From the NCBI RefSeq assembly GCF_014201095.1, contig NZ_JACHDN010000001.1:930001-994000 (forward strand): 64,000 bases of DNA. The letters are read 5' to 3'. Source of the DNA: Cellulomonas hominis (GTDB lineage: Bacteria > Actinomycetota > Actinomycetes > Actinomycetales > Cellulomonadaceae). Shown here one piece after another: positions 1-8,129 of the stretch. The translations under genes and the position numbers were made by a program. The first letter of the stretch is position 1. Each line of letters starts with the position of its first letter. Under the pieces are notes generated by a model. It was not told the DNA's origin, searched no databases, and saw only the letters and a program-made list of their open reading frames with translations.

Positions 1-156
1 GAACGCGAGGTAGAACAGCGCGATCACCGGGACGAGCGTCAGGACGGCGAAGCCGACGAAGTTCGGGAGGATGAAGCTCCAGCCCACCAGCGCGTTGCGG
101 CGGCGGAGCCGGCCCCGGTGCGCCGGCTCCGGCGGGGCGAGGGTCTGAGGTGCCAT
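1..156 (-). CDS. Carbohydrate ABC transporter permease (MalF-type), C-terminus outside window
   Basis: Only the first 52 codons are present. They read from an ATG at 156 down to the window edge. The translation begins MAPQTLAPPEPAHRGRLRRR and continues into a hydrophobic segment with the WSFILPNFVGF pattern typical of the first membrane helix of MalF/UgpA-like permeases. It lies 77 bp downstream of a sugar-binding lipoprotein gene on the same strand, the usual SBP-permease order. The inferred role is the membrane channel of an importer working with that binding protein. The second permease and any ATPase are not visible. Family assignment is good; substrate is unknown. Confidence 0.8.
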   Translation of the reverse strand, partial: MAPQTLAPPEPAHRGRLRRRNALVGWSFILPNFVGFAVLTLVPVIALFYLAF

Positions 157-233
157 GGTGTCGTCTTCTCTCGGGTGCGGGTCCGGGCCGGTCCCGGCCG
201 GTGCGCCGCGGGCGACGCACCGGCCGGGGGGTG

Positions 234-1553
234 TCAGCCGATCCCGACCTCGGAGGAGACCCGGCCCTCCGCCTCGGAGATGCCGTCGGCCACCGACGAG
301 CTGCCGGACATGATCGCCGAGTGGGCGTCGTTGAGGATCGCCTGGATCGAGGCGGTCTGCTCCGCCACCGGGTTCTCCGGGCGGGTGTCGTGCGTCGAGA
401 ACGCGAACTTCGACAGGTCGTCCGTCGGCATGCCGTCCAGGCCGAAGAACGTCTCGGTCACCGCGTCGTTGCTCAGCGCCGGCGTCACGCCGAGCCCGCT
501 CAGGACGGTGGCGCCGCCCTCACCGGCGACCCAGGCCAGGAAGTCCTTCGCCGCGTCGAGCTTCGCGTCGTCGATGGCGGGGTTGATGCCGAACGCCGTC
601 GGGTCGCCGAACGTCACCGGGGTGTTGTCGGTCCCGGCGGTGCTGTCGTCGAACTGCGGCGCCGGCGCGATGCCCCAGCTGAAGTCCTCGGCCTCGCCGT
701 TCGCCTGCTGGGCCAGCAGGGTGCCGATGTACCAGGAGCCCATCGGGAGCATGGCGGCCTTCTGCGTGCCGAACTCCGCCTGGTACGTCAGCGAGCTGGT
801 CGTCACCGTGCCGTAGGTCTGCTGCGCGCCGGCGTCCTGCAGGTCGACCGCCCGCTGGTAGTACGGCTCGAGGTAGGAGTAGTCCCCGCTGAGCAGGTCG
901 GCGTCCGGGGTCTGCGCCAGCGCGAAGCCCTGGACGAGCGACTGCCAGGAGTGCTGGTAGGTGCCCTTGGCGCCCTGGTCGGCGAGGCCCTCGGTGAGCT
1001 GCTCGGCCGCGTCCGCGTAGTCGTCCCAGGTCCAGGAGCCGTCGGGGTACTCGACCCCGGCCGCGTCGAACAGGTCCTGGTTGTAGTAGAGGACCCACGA
1101 GTCCTGCCGGTACGGGATCGCCCAGGTCGCGCCGTCGATCTCGTAGCTGCTCACGCCGCTCACCGCGGCGTCGAGGCCCTCGGCGACGTCGGAGACGTCG
1201 AGCAGCTGGCCGCCCGACTGGAAGGTCCACAGCTTGTTGAGGTTCTTCAGGACGTACAGGTCCGGGGCGGTCCCGGCGGCCAGGTCGGAGATGATCTGGG
1301 TGTCGTAGTCGTTGCCGTCGCGGTACTCGACGACCTCGACGGTGACGTCCGGGTTCTCCGCGTGGTAGCCGTCGGCCAGGGCCTGGAACTCGGGGGTGCT
1401 GTTGAGCGCCCACCCGGAGATCCTGAGGGTGACGGGCCCGGAGGACGCCGGGTCCTCGCTCGCACCGCCGCCGTCGTCCCCGCCGCCGCAGGCGGTCAGG
1501 GTGAGGGCCGCAGCCGCGGCCAGCCCGACAGCGGTCATCGTCGAACGCTTCAT
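234..1553 (-). CDS. Extracellular solute-binding lipoprotein, family 1 (sugar ABC importer)
   Basis: This 439-aa protein captures a saccharide outside the membrane for the adjacent permease. A lipoprotein signal peptide ends in the lipobox LTAC, with Cys22 as the predicted lipidated residue, followed by a Gly/Asp/Ser-rich linker. The mature part has the family-1 SBP pattern, including an RISGWALNSTPEFQALADGY opening, a YYNQDLFDAAGVEYP loop and a WTWDDYADAAEQLT segment. The ATG at 1553 is supported by GAAGGAG a few bases upstream. An open frame runs far past this start, but the lipobox fixes the N-terminus. It sits between DUF2264 and the permease, so the substrate is probably an oligosaccharide released by the heparinase-like and DUF2264 enzymes; that is inference. 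Confidence 0.9.
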   Translation of the reverse strand: MKRSTMTAVGLAAAAALTLTACGGGDDGGGASEDPASSGPVTLRISGWALNSTPEFQALADGYHAENPDVTVEVVEYRDGNDYDTQIISDLAAGTAPDLYVLKNLNKLWTFQSGGQLLDVSDVAEGLDAAVSGVSSYEIDGATWAIPYRQDSWVLYYNQDLFDAAGVEYPDGSWTWDDYADAAEQLTEGLADQGAKGTYQHSWQSLVQGFALAQTPDADLLSGDYSYLEPYYQRAVDLQDAGAQQTYGTVTTSSLTYQAEFGTQKAAMLPMGSWYIGTLLAQQANGEAEDFSWGIAPAPQFDDSTAGTDNTPVTFGDPTAFGINPAIDDAKLDAAKDFLAWVAGEGGATVLSGLGVTPALSNDAVTETFFGLDGMPTDDLSKFAFSTHDTRPENPVAEQTASIQAILNDAHSAIMSGSSSVADGISEAEGRVSSEVGIG

Positions 1554-1639
1554 CGTTGCTCCTTCAGGGGGTTCCGGGCCCCAACGCTGGGACCGGGTGG
1601 GGTTCCGGCAGGTCGACGTGGCCGGCCGGGCTCGGAGGG

Positions 1640-3601
1640 CTAGTCGGTCGGGGGCTCGGCGTCGTGCAGCGGGACGCGCGTGCGGGTGGCGGCGCCGTCG
1701 GGCCAGGTGACCCGCAGCGTCGCGTGCGTGGGGGTCTCGCCCTCGAGGACGACCTGGGCACCGCGCGGCGCCGGCGGCTGAGGGCGCCCGTCGAGCGTGA
1801 CGAGCACGGCGGCCCAGGTGCCGGGGCGGGCGGGCAGGTCGGCCCAGGGCACCCGCACCCGATCCGCCAGGGGGCTCGCGCCGGACCGCTCGACGACGCC
1901 GGTGCGGGCGTCCCCGCCGAGCAGGACCGTGACGCTCGAGGTCAGCCGGTCGTCGGTGCCGACGGGCCAGCCGCCGACCCGGAGCCGCAGCCCCTGCGCA
2001 TCGCCGTCCACGACGTCCTCGACGCGCACGGCTCGCACCTCCCACGGGCCGCGCACCAGCGAGGCGACCAGCAGCGTGCCCGCCGGCTCCGCGACGCCCG
2101 CGAGCCCGGAGCCGTGCTGCACCTGGTGCTCGTCGGGGACGAGGCGGTGCGCGGCGGCGCGGGACACGGCGACGCCGACGGGCACCTCGCCGTCGTCGAC
2201 GCGGGTGGCGAGCAGGCGGAAGCCGGTCCGGTGGGTCGCCCGGCCCGCGCCGTCCACGAGGGTGACGGACCCGTCGAGCGGGTCGGTCCAGGCGGCGTCG
2301 TCCAGCAGCGGGGCGGTGGCGGTCGAGTAGCCGATCCGGGCGTAGAGCGGGGAGTCCCCGCCGGTCGCGCCCTCGGCGGCGTGGTCGGTGCCGTGGTTGG
2401 CGACCCGCACGACGCCGTCGGCGGCCGTGCCGGCGACGACCCAGCCGGGGGCCCGCACCGCGCGCAGCGTGTCGCCCTGCTCGACGGGCAGCGGCTCCTC
2501 GGTGGCGGTCCACACCGGGTGGTCGGCCGGCAGCGCCAGGCCGAGCAGCCCCTTGCTCGCCCAGTACGGCGAGCCCGGGCCGGAGTAGGACTGCGCGAGC
2601 CGCGGCCAGGAGCCGTGCCAGCCGAGCGACAGCAGCCCGCGCTCGTCCGGGGCGCCCGCCGCGACGAAGTGCTCGACGACGCCCGAGGCCGCGCGGCGCA
2701 GCAGGCCGGGCGCGAGCGACGGCACCTCGGCCATCGCCCCGACCCAGAACGGGGCGGCGGCCGCGAACCGGTAGACGAGGCTGCGGCCCTGGAGGAGCGG
2801 GGAGCCGTCGGCACCCACCAGGTGCACGGCGTCGGTCAGGTACCGGTCGAGTGCGGCGGCGTCGGCGCGGCGGGCCTCGGGCGCGCGCAGCGCGGCGGCC
2901 CCGGCCATGCGGGCCCACAGGGTCGGGTACAGGTGCAGCGCCCAGCCGACGTAGTGGTCGTAGGAGCGCTCGGCGCCGTCGGACAACCAGCCGTCCGGGC
3001 GGGTGAACGTGTCGTGCGTCGCCAGGTCCTCCGCGACGTCGTCCGGGGACCACGGCCCGCCGACCGAGCGCAGGAACGTCTGCACGACCAGGCGGAACCA
3101 CACCCAGTTGATCCGCGGGTAGGTCGGGTCGCCGACCGCCGGCGCGAGGTAGTCGACCACCTGCTCCTGCACGCGGGGCGCGAGGCGGTCCCAGATCCAC
3201 GGGCGGGTCAGGTCCAGCACGAGCGCGATCGACGCGGCCTCGACCTTCGCCTGCGCGTGCTCGTCGAGGCGGACCCAGCGGTCCGGCGCGTGCGGGTCGG
3301 TGCCGGTCGCGATGCCCCGGGCGTACCACTCGGCCAGGTGCGTCGGGTCGGCGCCCCGCTCGCCTGCCAGCCGGAAGCCCGCGAGCAGGAACGTGCGGGC
3401 GAAGCCCTCGAGCCCGTCGACGTCCCGGCCGTACCCGCCGGCGGCGCCGGGCGGCGTGATGCGGGCGTGGCCCGGCGAGGCGAACGGCCGCGCGCCGTCG
3501 AGGAGGGTGTCCGCGAGCGCCAGCCACGTCCCGCGCGTCCACCCGGTGAGCGGCGAGCGCACGCGGTCGAGGCCGGCGTGGAGTGCTGCGGGTGCGGTCA
3601 C
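1640..3601 (-). CDS. DUF2264 domain-containing protein (putative glycan-acting enzyme)
   Basis: This 653-aa protein begins with TRGTWLALADTLLDGARPFA and has the Trp/His-rich (alpha/alpha)-barrel-like pattern of DUF2264, for example YPRINWVWFRLVVQTFLRSV, DGAERSYDHYVGWALHLY and SYSGPGSPYWASKGLLGLAL. DUF2264 proteins commonly accompany polysaccharide lyases and glycoside hydrolases, and members are suspected to act on unsaturated or uronic sugars, but I know of no firm activity to transfer. No signal peptide is seen, so it is probably cytoplasmic. It diverges from the heparinase-like gene across a 188-bp region (3602-3789) and is followed by the SBP gene 86 bp downstream, suggesting one operon. 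The start (GTG or ATG-equivalent at 3601) leads directly into the conserved region. Confidence 0.82.
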   Translation of the reverse strand: MTAPAALHAGLDRVRSPLTGWTRGTWLALADTLLDGARPFASPGHARITPPGAAGGYGRDVDGLEGFARTFLLAGFRLAGERGADPTHLAEWYARGIATGTDPHAPDRWVRLDEHAQAKVEAASIALVLDLTRPWIWDRLAPRVQEQVVDYLAPAVGDPTYPRINWVWFRLVVQTFLRSVGGPWSPDDVAEDLATHDTFTRPDGWLSDGAERSYDHYVGWALHLYPTLWARMAGAAALRAPEARRADAAALDRYLTDAVHLVGADGSPLLQGRSLVYRFAAAAPFWVGAMAEVPSLAPGLLRRAASGVVEHFVAAGAPDERGLLSLGWHGSWPRLAQSYSGPGSPYWASKGLLGLALPADHPVWTATEEPLPVEQGDTLRAVRAPGWVVAGTAADGVVRVANHGTDHAAEGATGGDSPLYARIGYSTATAPLLDDAAWTDPLDGSVTLVDGAGRATHRTGFRLLATRVDDGEVPVGVAVSRAAAHRLVPDEHQVQHGSGLAGVAEPAGTLLVASLVRGPWEVRAVRVEDVVDGDAQGLRLRVGGWPVGTDDRLTSSVTVLLGGDARTGVVERSGASPLADRVRVPWADLPARPGTWAAVLVTLDGRPQPPAPRGAQVVLEGETPTHATLRVTWPDGAATRTRVPLHDAEPPTD

Positions 3602-3640
3602 TGGTCTTCTCCGTCGAAGGGCGCTGGTCGCCCGCGCCGG

Positions 3641-3701
3641 GTTCGATCACGAACGGTCCGAACCGGCCGGGCAGAGACGAGTGAATCGTTCAGAATCGAA
3701 C
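3641..3701. promoter_or_regulatory. Two GTTC-N6-GAAC dyads in the divergent DUF2264/heparinase promoter
   Basis: Two 14-bp sites with the same half-sites, GTTCGATCACGAAC at 3641-3654 and GTTCAGAATCGAAC at 3688-3701, start 47 bp apart between the two divergent genes. A third dyad with TCGAGG arms lies at 3742-3757, and GAATCG occurs four times across 3683-3761. The local sequence is AT-richer than its surroundings. The likely binders are the DeoR/LacI-type regulators encoded just downstream on the plus strand. This is a motif-level inference. Confidence 0.5.
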
Positions 3702-3741
3702 ATGTCAAGACCGTAACCGAACTGCTATGATCACAACCGAA

Positions 3742-3757
3742 TCGAGGACGCCCTCGA
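3742..3757. promoter_or_regulatory. Inverted repeat TCGAGG-N4-CCTCGA upstream of the heparinase-like gene
   Basis: This is a perfect 6-bp inverted repeat with an ACGC spacer, 32 bp upstream of the chosen ATG at 3790. It lies where a repressor would block transcription of the plus-strand lyase and regulator operon. It shares no half-site with the two GTTC-N6-GAAC dyads nearby, so it may bind a different protein or form a leader hairpin. Confidence 0.35.
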
Positions 3758-3789
3758 ATCGATCAGATCCGACGGCTCGACGAGGAGAC

Positions 3790-5685
3790 ATGGAGCCCAT
3801 CCCGCACGGCGCCCCGTTCGCGGGGCCGCTGGCCGCCCGGTGGGGCGCTGCCGCACTGACGCCGCCGCTGCTCCCGGGCCGCGCGCTCCCCGTCCCCCCG
3901 GCGTCCGACCGCAGCACGTGGGACGCCGTCGACCGGCCCACCGTCGACGCCCTGCTCGCCCGCGCGACGGCCGAGGCCGACACGCCGTGGCCCGCGACGA
4001 CCGCCCGCACCGTCGCGCGGGTGTTCCGCGACGGCGACCGGGACGCGCACGAGCAGCGCGTGCTCGCCCGCCAGCACCGCCTCACCCGCGCCGCGGTGCT
4101 CGCCGCCGCGCTCCCCTCGGACGACCGGCTGGACGAGGTCGCGGACGGCGTGCTGCTGCTCTGCGAGCAGACGTCCTGGTGCTGGCCCGCGCACGACCGG
4201 TTCGCCGCCGCGCGCGGGAACGTGCTGCCCGACGTCGCCGCGCCGTTCCTCGACCTCGGGGCCGGCGAGGTCGCCGCGCAGCTCGCCTGGATCGACCACC
4301 TGCTCGGCCCGGAGCTCGACGCCCGGTGGCCCGGGCTGCGCGCGCGCCTCCGGCAGGAGGTCGACGCCCGCGTGCTCCGCCCCTTCGAGGACCGGGGCGA
4401 CTGGCACTGGATCGGCCTCGACGGCGACGTGCACAACTGGAACCCGTGGATCCACGGGAACGTCCTCGTCGCCGCGCTCGCGCTGGTGGACGACGCCGGC
4501 CGCCGGTCCCGGCTGGTCGCGCGGGTCGTCGAGGGGCTGGACCGGTACGTCGCCGTGCTGCCCGCCGACGGGGCGATCGACGAGGGCTACTCCTACTGGT
4601 GGAACGGCGCGTGCCGGGCGCTGGAGGCGCTCGACCTGCTCGCGTCGGCCACCGGCGGGGCGCTCGACGCCACCGGCGTCCCGGCGCTCACGCAGACCGT
4701 GGCGTTCCCGCACCGCATGCACCTCGGCGGCGCCTGGTACCTCAACGTCGCGGACGGCCAGGCCCGCCCGCCCGCGAACCAGCCGTGGCACGCCCTGCAC
4801 CGCGCCGCCCGGGCCTGCGGCGACGCGGACGCCGCCCGGCACGCCGCCGCCCACCGCGTGCCCGGCGCCCCCGTCGCCGACGAGTCCGGCGGCCTCGGCC
4901 GGCTGCTGCGCGCGCTCACCGACCCCGCGTGGGCCGGCGCGGAGCCCGCGACGTCGCCGCTGCCCCGGGACGTCTGGCTGCCCTCCGTCCAGGTCCTGCT
5001 CGCGCGCGGGTCGGCCGGGTCCGCCGACGGGCTGACGCTCGCCGCCAAGGGCGGGCACGACGACGAGCACCACAACCACAACGACGTCGGCTCGTTCGTC
5101 GTCGCCCTGCGCGGCGTGCCCGTGGCGGTCGACGCCGGGCGGCCCACCTACACCCGGCAGACGTTCTCCCCCGACCGGTACGCCATCTGGACGATGCAGT
5201 CGGCGTGGCACAACGTGCCGTCGGTCGCCGGGGTGGACCAGCCGGCGTCGCGGGCCGCCGCCGCGCGGGACGTCCGGGCCGAGGTGGGTGGCTCGGCGAC
5301 GTCGCTCGACCTGGATCTCACGGACGCCTACCCGGGGTCGGGTGCCACGTCGTGGCGCCGGACGGCGCGGCTCGACCGGGAGTCCGGGCGGGTGACCGTG
5401 CGGGACGCGTGGGCGGTCCCCGGCGGCGGGGTCTCGTGCGTGCGGGTGCTGCTCGCCGGCGAGGTCGCGCGCGAGGCGGACGGCCTGCTCGTCCGGGCGC
5501 TCGACGGCGCCGGGACCGTGCGGCTGCGCTGGTCCGGGGACGTCGCGGCCGCCGCCGTCGAACGGCGGGCGCTGGACGACCCGATGCTCACCGACGTCTG
5601 GGGCGGGGCGCTGACCCGCCTCACCCTGACCCTCCTCGACACCCCGGGCGGGACGGTCGAGGTCACGCTGGAGGAGTGCCCATGA
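3790..5685 (+). CDS. Heparinase II/III family polysaccharide lyase-like protein
   Basis: This 631-aa protein has an N-terminal helical barrel containing WHWIGLDGDVHNWNPWIHGN and YSYWWNGACRALEALDLLAS. A C-terminal beta-sandwich opens at about residues 422-450 with the hallmark HHNHNDVGSFVVALRGVPVA followed by VDAGRPTYT. This layout is that of heparinase II/III-like lyases, which cleave uronic-acid-containing glycans. No signal peptide is visible, so it probably acts on imported oligosaccharides, or is an oligo-lyase. I chose the ATG at 3790 (GAGGAG 3-8 bp upstream) over an in-frame ATG at 3727, because the extra 21 residues are Ser/Arg/Thr-rich and overlap operator-like DNA. The stop overlaps the next gene (ATGA), indicating translational coupling to its regulator. 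Confidence 0.86.
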   Translation: MEPIPHGAPFAGPLAARWGAAALTPPLLPGRALPVPPASDRSTWDAVDRPTVDALLARATAEADTPWPATTARTVARVFRDGDRDAHEQRVLARQHRLTRAAVLAAALPSDDRLDEVADGVLLLCEQTSWCWPAHDRFAAARGNVLPDVAAPFLDLGAGEVAAQLAWIDHLLGPELDARWPGLRARLRQEVDARVLRPFEDRGDWHWIGLDGDVHNWNPWIHGNVLVAALALVDDAGRRSRLVARVVEGLDRYVAVLPADGAIDEGYSYWWNGACRALEALDLLASATGGALDATGVPALTQTVAFPHRMHLGGAWYLNVADGQARPPANQPWHALHRAARACGDADAARHAAAHRVPGAPVADESGGLGRLLRALTDPAWAGAEPATSPLPRDVWLPSVQVLLARGSAGSADGLTLAAKGGHDDEHHNHNDVGSFVVALRGVPVAVDAGRPTYTRQTFSPDRYAIWTMQSAWHNVPSVAGVDQPASRAAAARDVRAEVGGSATSLDLDLTDAYPGSGATSWRRTARLDRESGRVTVRDAWAVPGGGVSCVRVLLAGEVAREADGLLVRALDGAGTVRLRWSGDVAAAAVERRALDDPMLTDVWGGALTRLTLTLLDTPGGTVEVTLEECP

Positions 5686-6845
5686 CCACCGACGCCCTCG
5701 GGCCGCTCGCCGTCGACCGCCGCGCGCAGGTGCTCGACGTCCTGCACCGGCGCGGCTCCGCGCGGGTGTCGGAGCTGACCGAGGAGCTCGGCGTCACCGC
5801 CGTCACCGTGCGCCGCGACATCGCGCGGCTCGCCGAGGAGGGGCTGGTGCAGCGGGTGCACGGCGGGGTGACGCTGCTGCGGGCGCCGGAGGAGGGCGAG
5901 GGGGGCGTCGCCGCGCCGGGCGCCGCGGCGGTCCCGCCCGTGCCCGCTCCCGCACCCGCTCCCGCGCCCGACGCCCCGGCGCGGCCTGCCGGCCGGGGGC
6001 GGCCCGCGACCGTCGGCATGCTCGTGCCGTCGCTCGACTACTACTGGCCGCGCGTCGCCCGCGGCGTCGAGGGGGCCGCCCGGGCGCACGGCCTCGGCGT
6101 CGTGCTGCGCGGCAGCAGCTACGAGTCCGACGACGACCGCCCGCACCTCGAGCGCCTGATCGAGCAGGTCGGCGACGGCGGGCTGGTCGTCGCCCCGCGC
6201 ACCGACACCGCGACCGCCGCGGACACCCTCGCGTGGCTCGCGGGCACCGGCGTCCCCACCGTCCTCGCGGAACGCACCGTCGACGGCCCGCAGCACGCCG
6301 CGTTCGACTCCGTGCACAGCGACCACGCCGAGGGGGCCGAGGCCGCGGTGCGGCACCTCGTCGGGCTCGGCCACCAGCGCCTCGGCATCGTCGTCAGCGC
6401 GCACAGCCCCACCGGGCCGAGCCTGCGCCGCGGCTGGCTCGCCGCCACCACCGGCGTCACGCGGACCCTCGACATCGCCTCCCCCGACCCCGGCCGGGCC
6501 GGCTGGGAGGAGGCCGTCGCGGCCGTCGTCGCGCAGTGCCGCGAGACCGGCACGACCGCCCTGCTCGTGCACGCCGACGCCACCGCCGTCGCCCTGGTGC
6601 AGGCGTTCGAGCAGCACGGCGTCGACGTCCCCCGGGACCTGTCGCTGATCGCGTACGACGACGAGGTCGCCGGGCTGTTCAGCCCGCCGCTCACCGCCGT
6701 CCGGCCGCACCGGCACGCCCTGGGGCGCGCGGCCGTGGAGCTGCTGACCGCGCGGCTGGCCGACCCGGGGCGGCCGACGCACCGGGTGCTCATCACGCCG
6801 TCGCTGCGCGTCCGGGAGTCCACGGCGCCCCCGCGCCGGCCCTGA
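5682..6845 (+). CDS. DeoR-type HTH fused to a LacI-type sugar-sensing domain (regulator 1)
   Basis: This 387-aa chimeric transcription factor has a DeoR-like winged helix at residues ~8-65 (VSELTEELGVTAVTVRRDIA, ending VQRVHGGVTLL). An Ala/Pro linker at ~70-105 (a PAPAPAPAP run) follows. The remainder is a periplasmic-binding-protein-like sensor of the LacI/GalR kind, with VGMLVPSLDYYWPRVARGVE near its start and YDDEVAGLFSPPLTAVRP near its end. The DeoR head replaces the usual LacI head, so operator recognition should follow DeoR rules while the ligand is a sugar. It overlaps the heparinase-like gene by 4 bp and probably controls the divergent locus. It is 60-70% alike by eye to the next gene, suggesting tandem duplication. 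Confidence 0.85.
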   Translation: MTTDALGPLAVDRRAQVLDVLHRRGSARVSELTEELGVTAVTVRRDIARLAEEGLVQRVHGGVTLLRAPEEGEGGVAAPGAAAVPPVPAPAPAPAPDAPARPAGRGRPATVGMLVPSLDYYWPRVARGVEGAARAHGLGVVLRGSSYESDDDRPHLERLIEQVGDGGLVVAPRTDTATAADTLAWLAGTGVPTVLAERTVDGPQHAAFDSVHSDHAEGAEAAVRHLVGLGHQRLGIVVSAHSPTGPSLRRGWLAATTGVTRTLDIASPDPGRAGWEEAVAAVVAQCRETGTTALLVHADATAVALVQAFEQHGVDVPRDLSLIAYDDEVAGLFSPPLTAVRPHRHALGRAAVELLTARLADPGRPTHRVLITPSLRVRESTAPPRRP

Positions 6846-6868
6846 CGTCCCGGGAGCTGCCCTCGCGT

Positions 6869-6884
6869 GCGCTCCCGGGAGCGC
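6869..6884. promoter_or_regulatory. 16-bp perfect palindrome between the two DeoR/LacI regulators
   Basis: The perfect palindrome GCGCTCCCGGGAGCGC lies 24 bp after the first regulator, and its core TCCCGGGAGC is repeated at 6848-6857. A TATGGT -10-like hexamer follows at 6894-6899. It could be a short terminator for regulator 1 or an operator for regulator 2; the sequence alone does not decide. Confidence 0.35.
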
Positions 6885-6935
6885 GCTCGGCAGTATGGTC
6901 GGTCCGGGCCGGGGCGGCCCCGGACGGGAGACGCA

Positions 6936-8054
6936 GTGAGCGACGGGACCAGCAGGCACCTCGCCGTGAGCCGGCGCGCGCAGGTGCTCGAGGCCCTGCA
7001 CGCCCACGGCACCGTGCGCGTCTCCGACCTCGCCGCCGAGCTCGGCGTCACCACCGTGACGGTGCGCCGCGACATCACCCAGCTCGTCGACGAGGGCCTC
7101 GCGCTCCGCGTGCACGGCGGGGCCACGCTGAACCCGGCCGCGGACCCGGCGCCCGGCGCGCCGGTGCCGCCCGCCGCGCCGGCCGGCCCCGCCCCCGGGT
7201 CGACCGGGACCATCGGCATGCTCGTCCCCTCCCTCGACTACTACTGGCCCGGCGTGGCCCGCGGCGCCGAGGAGCGCGCGGCGGCCGGCGGCCTGCGGCT
7301 CCGCCTGCGCGGCTCCTCCTACGAGATCGAGGACGAGCGCCCGCAGCTCGAGCGCCTCATGCGCGGGGGTGCCGACGCCCTGCTCGTCGCGCCGTCGCTC
7401 GACAGCCCCCACACCGAGGACGTGCTCGCCTGGCTCGGCGACGTCGACGTCCCGGTCGTCCTCGTCGAGCGCACCGCCCGCACCGGCAGCACGCACGCCG
7501 CGATGGAGTCCGTCGTCACCGACCACGCCCTCGGTGCCGAGACCGCCGTCCGGCACCTCACCGCGCTCGGCCACCGGCGCATCGGCATCGCCCTCAGCGC
7601 CCAGAGCCCGCACACCCCGGAGCTGCGCGCCGGCTGGTCCCGCGCCCTCGCCGCCTGCGGCCTCGACCCGGACGGCGCGGTCGACCTCGACATCCCCGAC
7701 CGCCGCGCCGCCGACTGGCAGCAGCACGTCGAGGCCGTCGTGGAGGCGGCCCTGCGCACCGGGACCACCGCGCTGCTCGTGCACTCCGACCCCGAGGCCA
7801 TGGGCGTCGTCCAGCACTGCGAGGAGCGGGGCGTCCCGGTCCCCGACGCGCTGTCCGTGGTGGCGTACGACGACGAGGTCGCCGGGCTGTTCAGCCCCGC
7901 GCTGACCGCCGTGCGCCCCCCGCGCGCCTGGGTCGGCCGGGCGGCCGTGGACCTGGCCGTCGCGCGCCTCGCCGACCCGGCGCGGCCGGTGCACCGGGTC
8001 GTCGTCAGCCCGAGCCTCGTGCTGCGGGACTCGACGGCGGCCCCGGCCGGGTAG
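6936..8054 (+). CDS. DeoR-type HTH fused to a LacI-type sugar-sensing domain (regulator 2)
   Basis: This 372-aa paralogue of the preceding gene has the same order: DeoR winged helix (VSDLAAELGVTTVTVRRDIT, ALRVHGGATLN), a shorter Ala/Pro linker, then a LacI-like sensor (IGMLVPSLDYYWPGVARGAE through YDDEVAGLFSPALTAVRPPR). The GTG at 6936 is chosen because GGGAG lies 5 bp upstream and the alignment with regulator 1 begins there; an ATG 23 codons earlier would read through the intergenic palindrome. Ligand-contact segments differ between the copies (for example DTATAADTLAWLAGTG against DSPHTEDVLAWLGDVD), so they may sense different sugars or have divided control of the two divergent transcripts. 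The target is inferred from position. Confidence 0.83.
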   Translation: MSDGTSRHLAVSRRAQVLEALHAHGTVRVSDLAAELGVTTVTVRRDITQLVDEGLALRVHGGATLNPAADPAPGAPVPPAAPAGPAPGSTGTIGMLVPSLDYYWPGVARGAEERAAAGGLRLRLRGSSYEIEDERPQLERLMRGGADALLVAPSLDSPHTEDVLAWLGDVDVPVVLVERTARTGSTHAAMESVVTDHALGAETAVRHLTALGHRRIGIALSAQSPHTPELRAGWSRALAACGLDPDGAVDLDIPDRRAADWQQHVEAVVEAALRTGTTALLVHSDPEAMGVVQHCEERGVPVPDALSVVAYDDEVAGLFSPALTAVRPPRAWVGRAAVDLAVARLADPARPVHRVVVSPSLVLRDSTAAPAG

Positions 8055-8129
8055 CGAGCCGTCGACCGGCTGGACGCCCGCTCGGCGCCCACGGCCTCCA
8101 CCGGCACTCGGCCGCGACGACGGTGGTCG

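Noticed and set aside
234..3650. A continuous 1138-codon open frame spanning the SBP gene and beyond
   Set aside because: Only the part below 1553 has SBP homology and a lipobox. The rest is an Arg/Pro/Gly-rich shadow of the DUF2264 gene.
5328..7994. An 888-codon minus-strand open frame opposite the two regulators
   Set aside because: It is a GC-bias shadow: low complexity, no domain, and it lies antisense to two well-supported genes.
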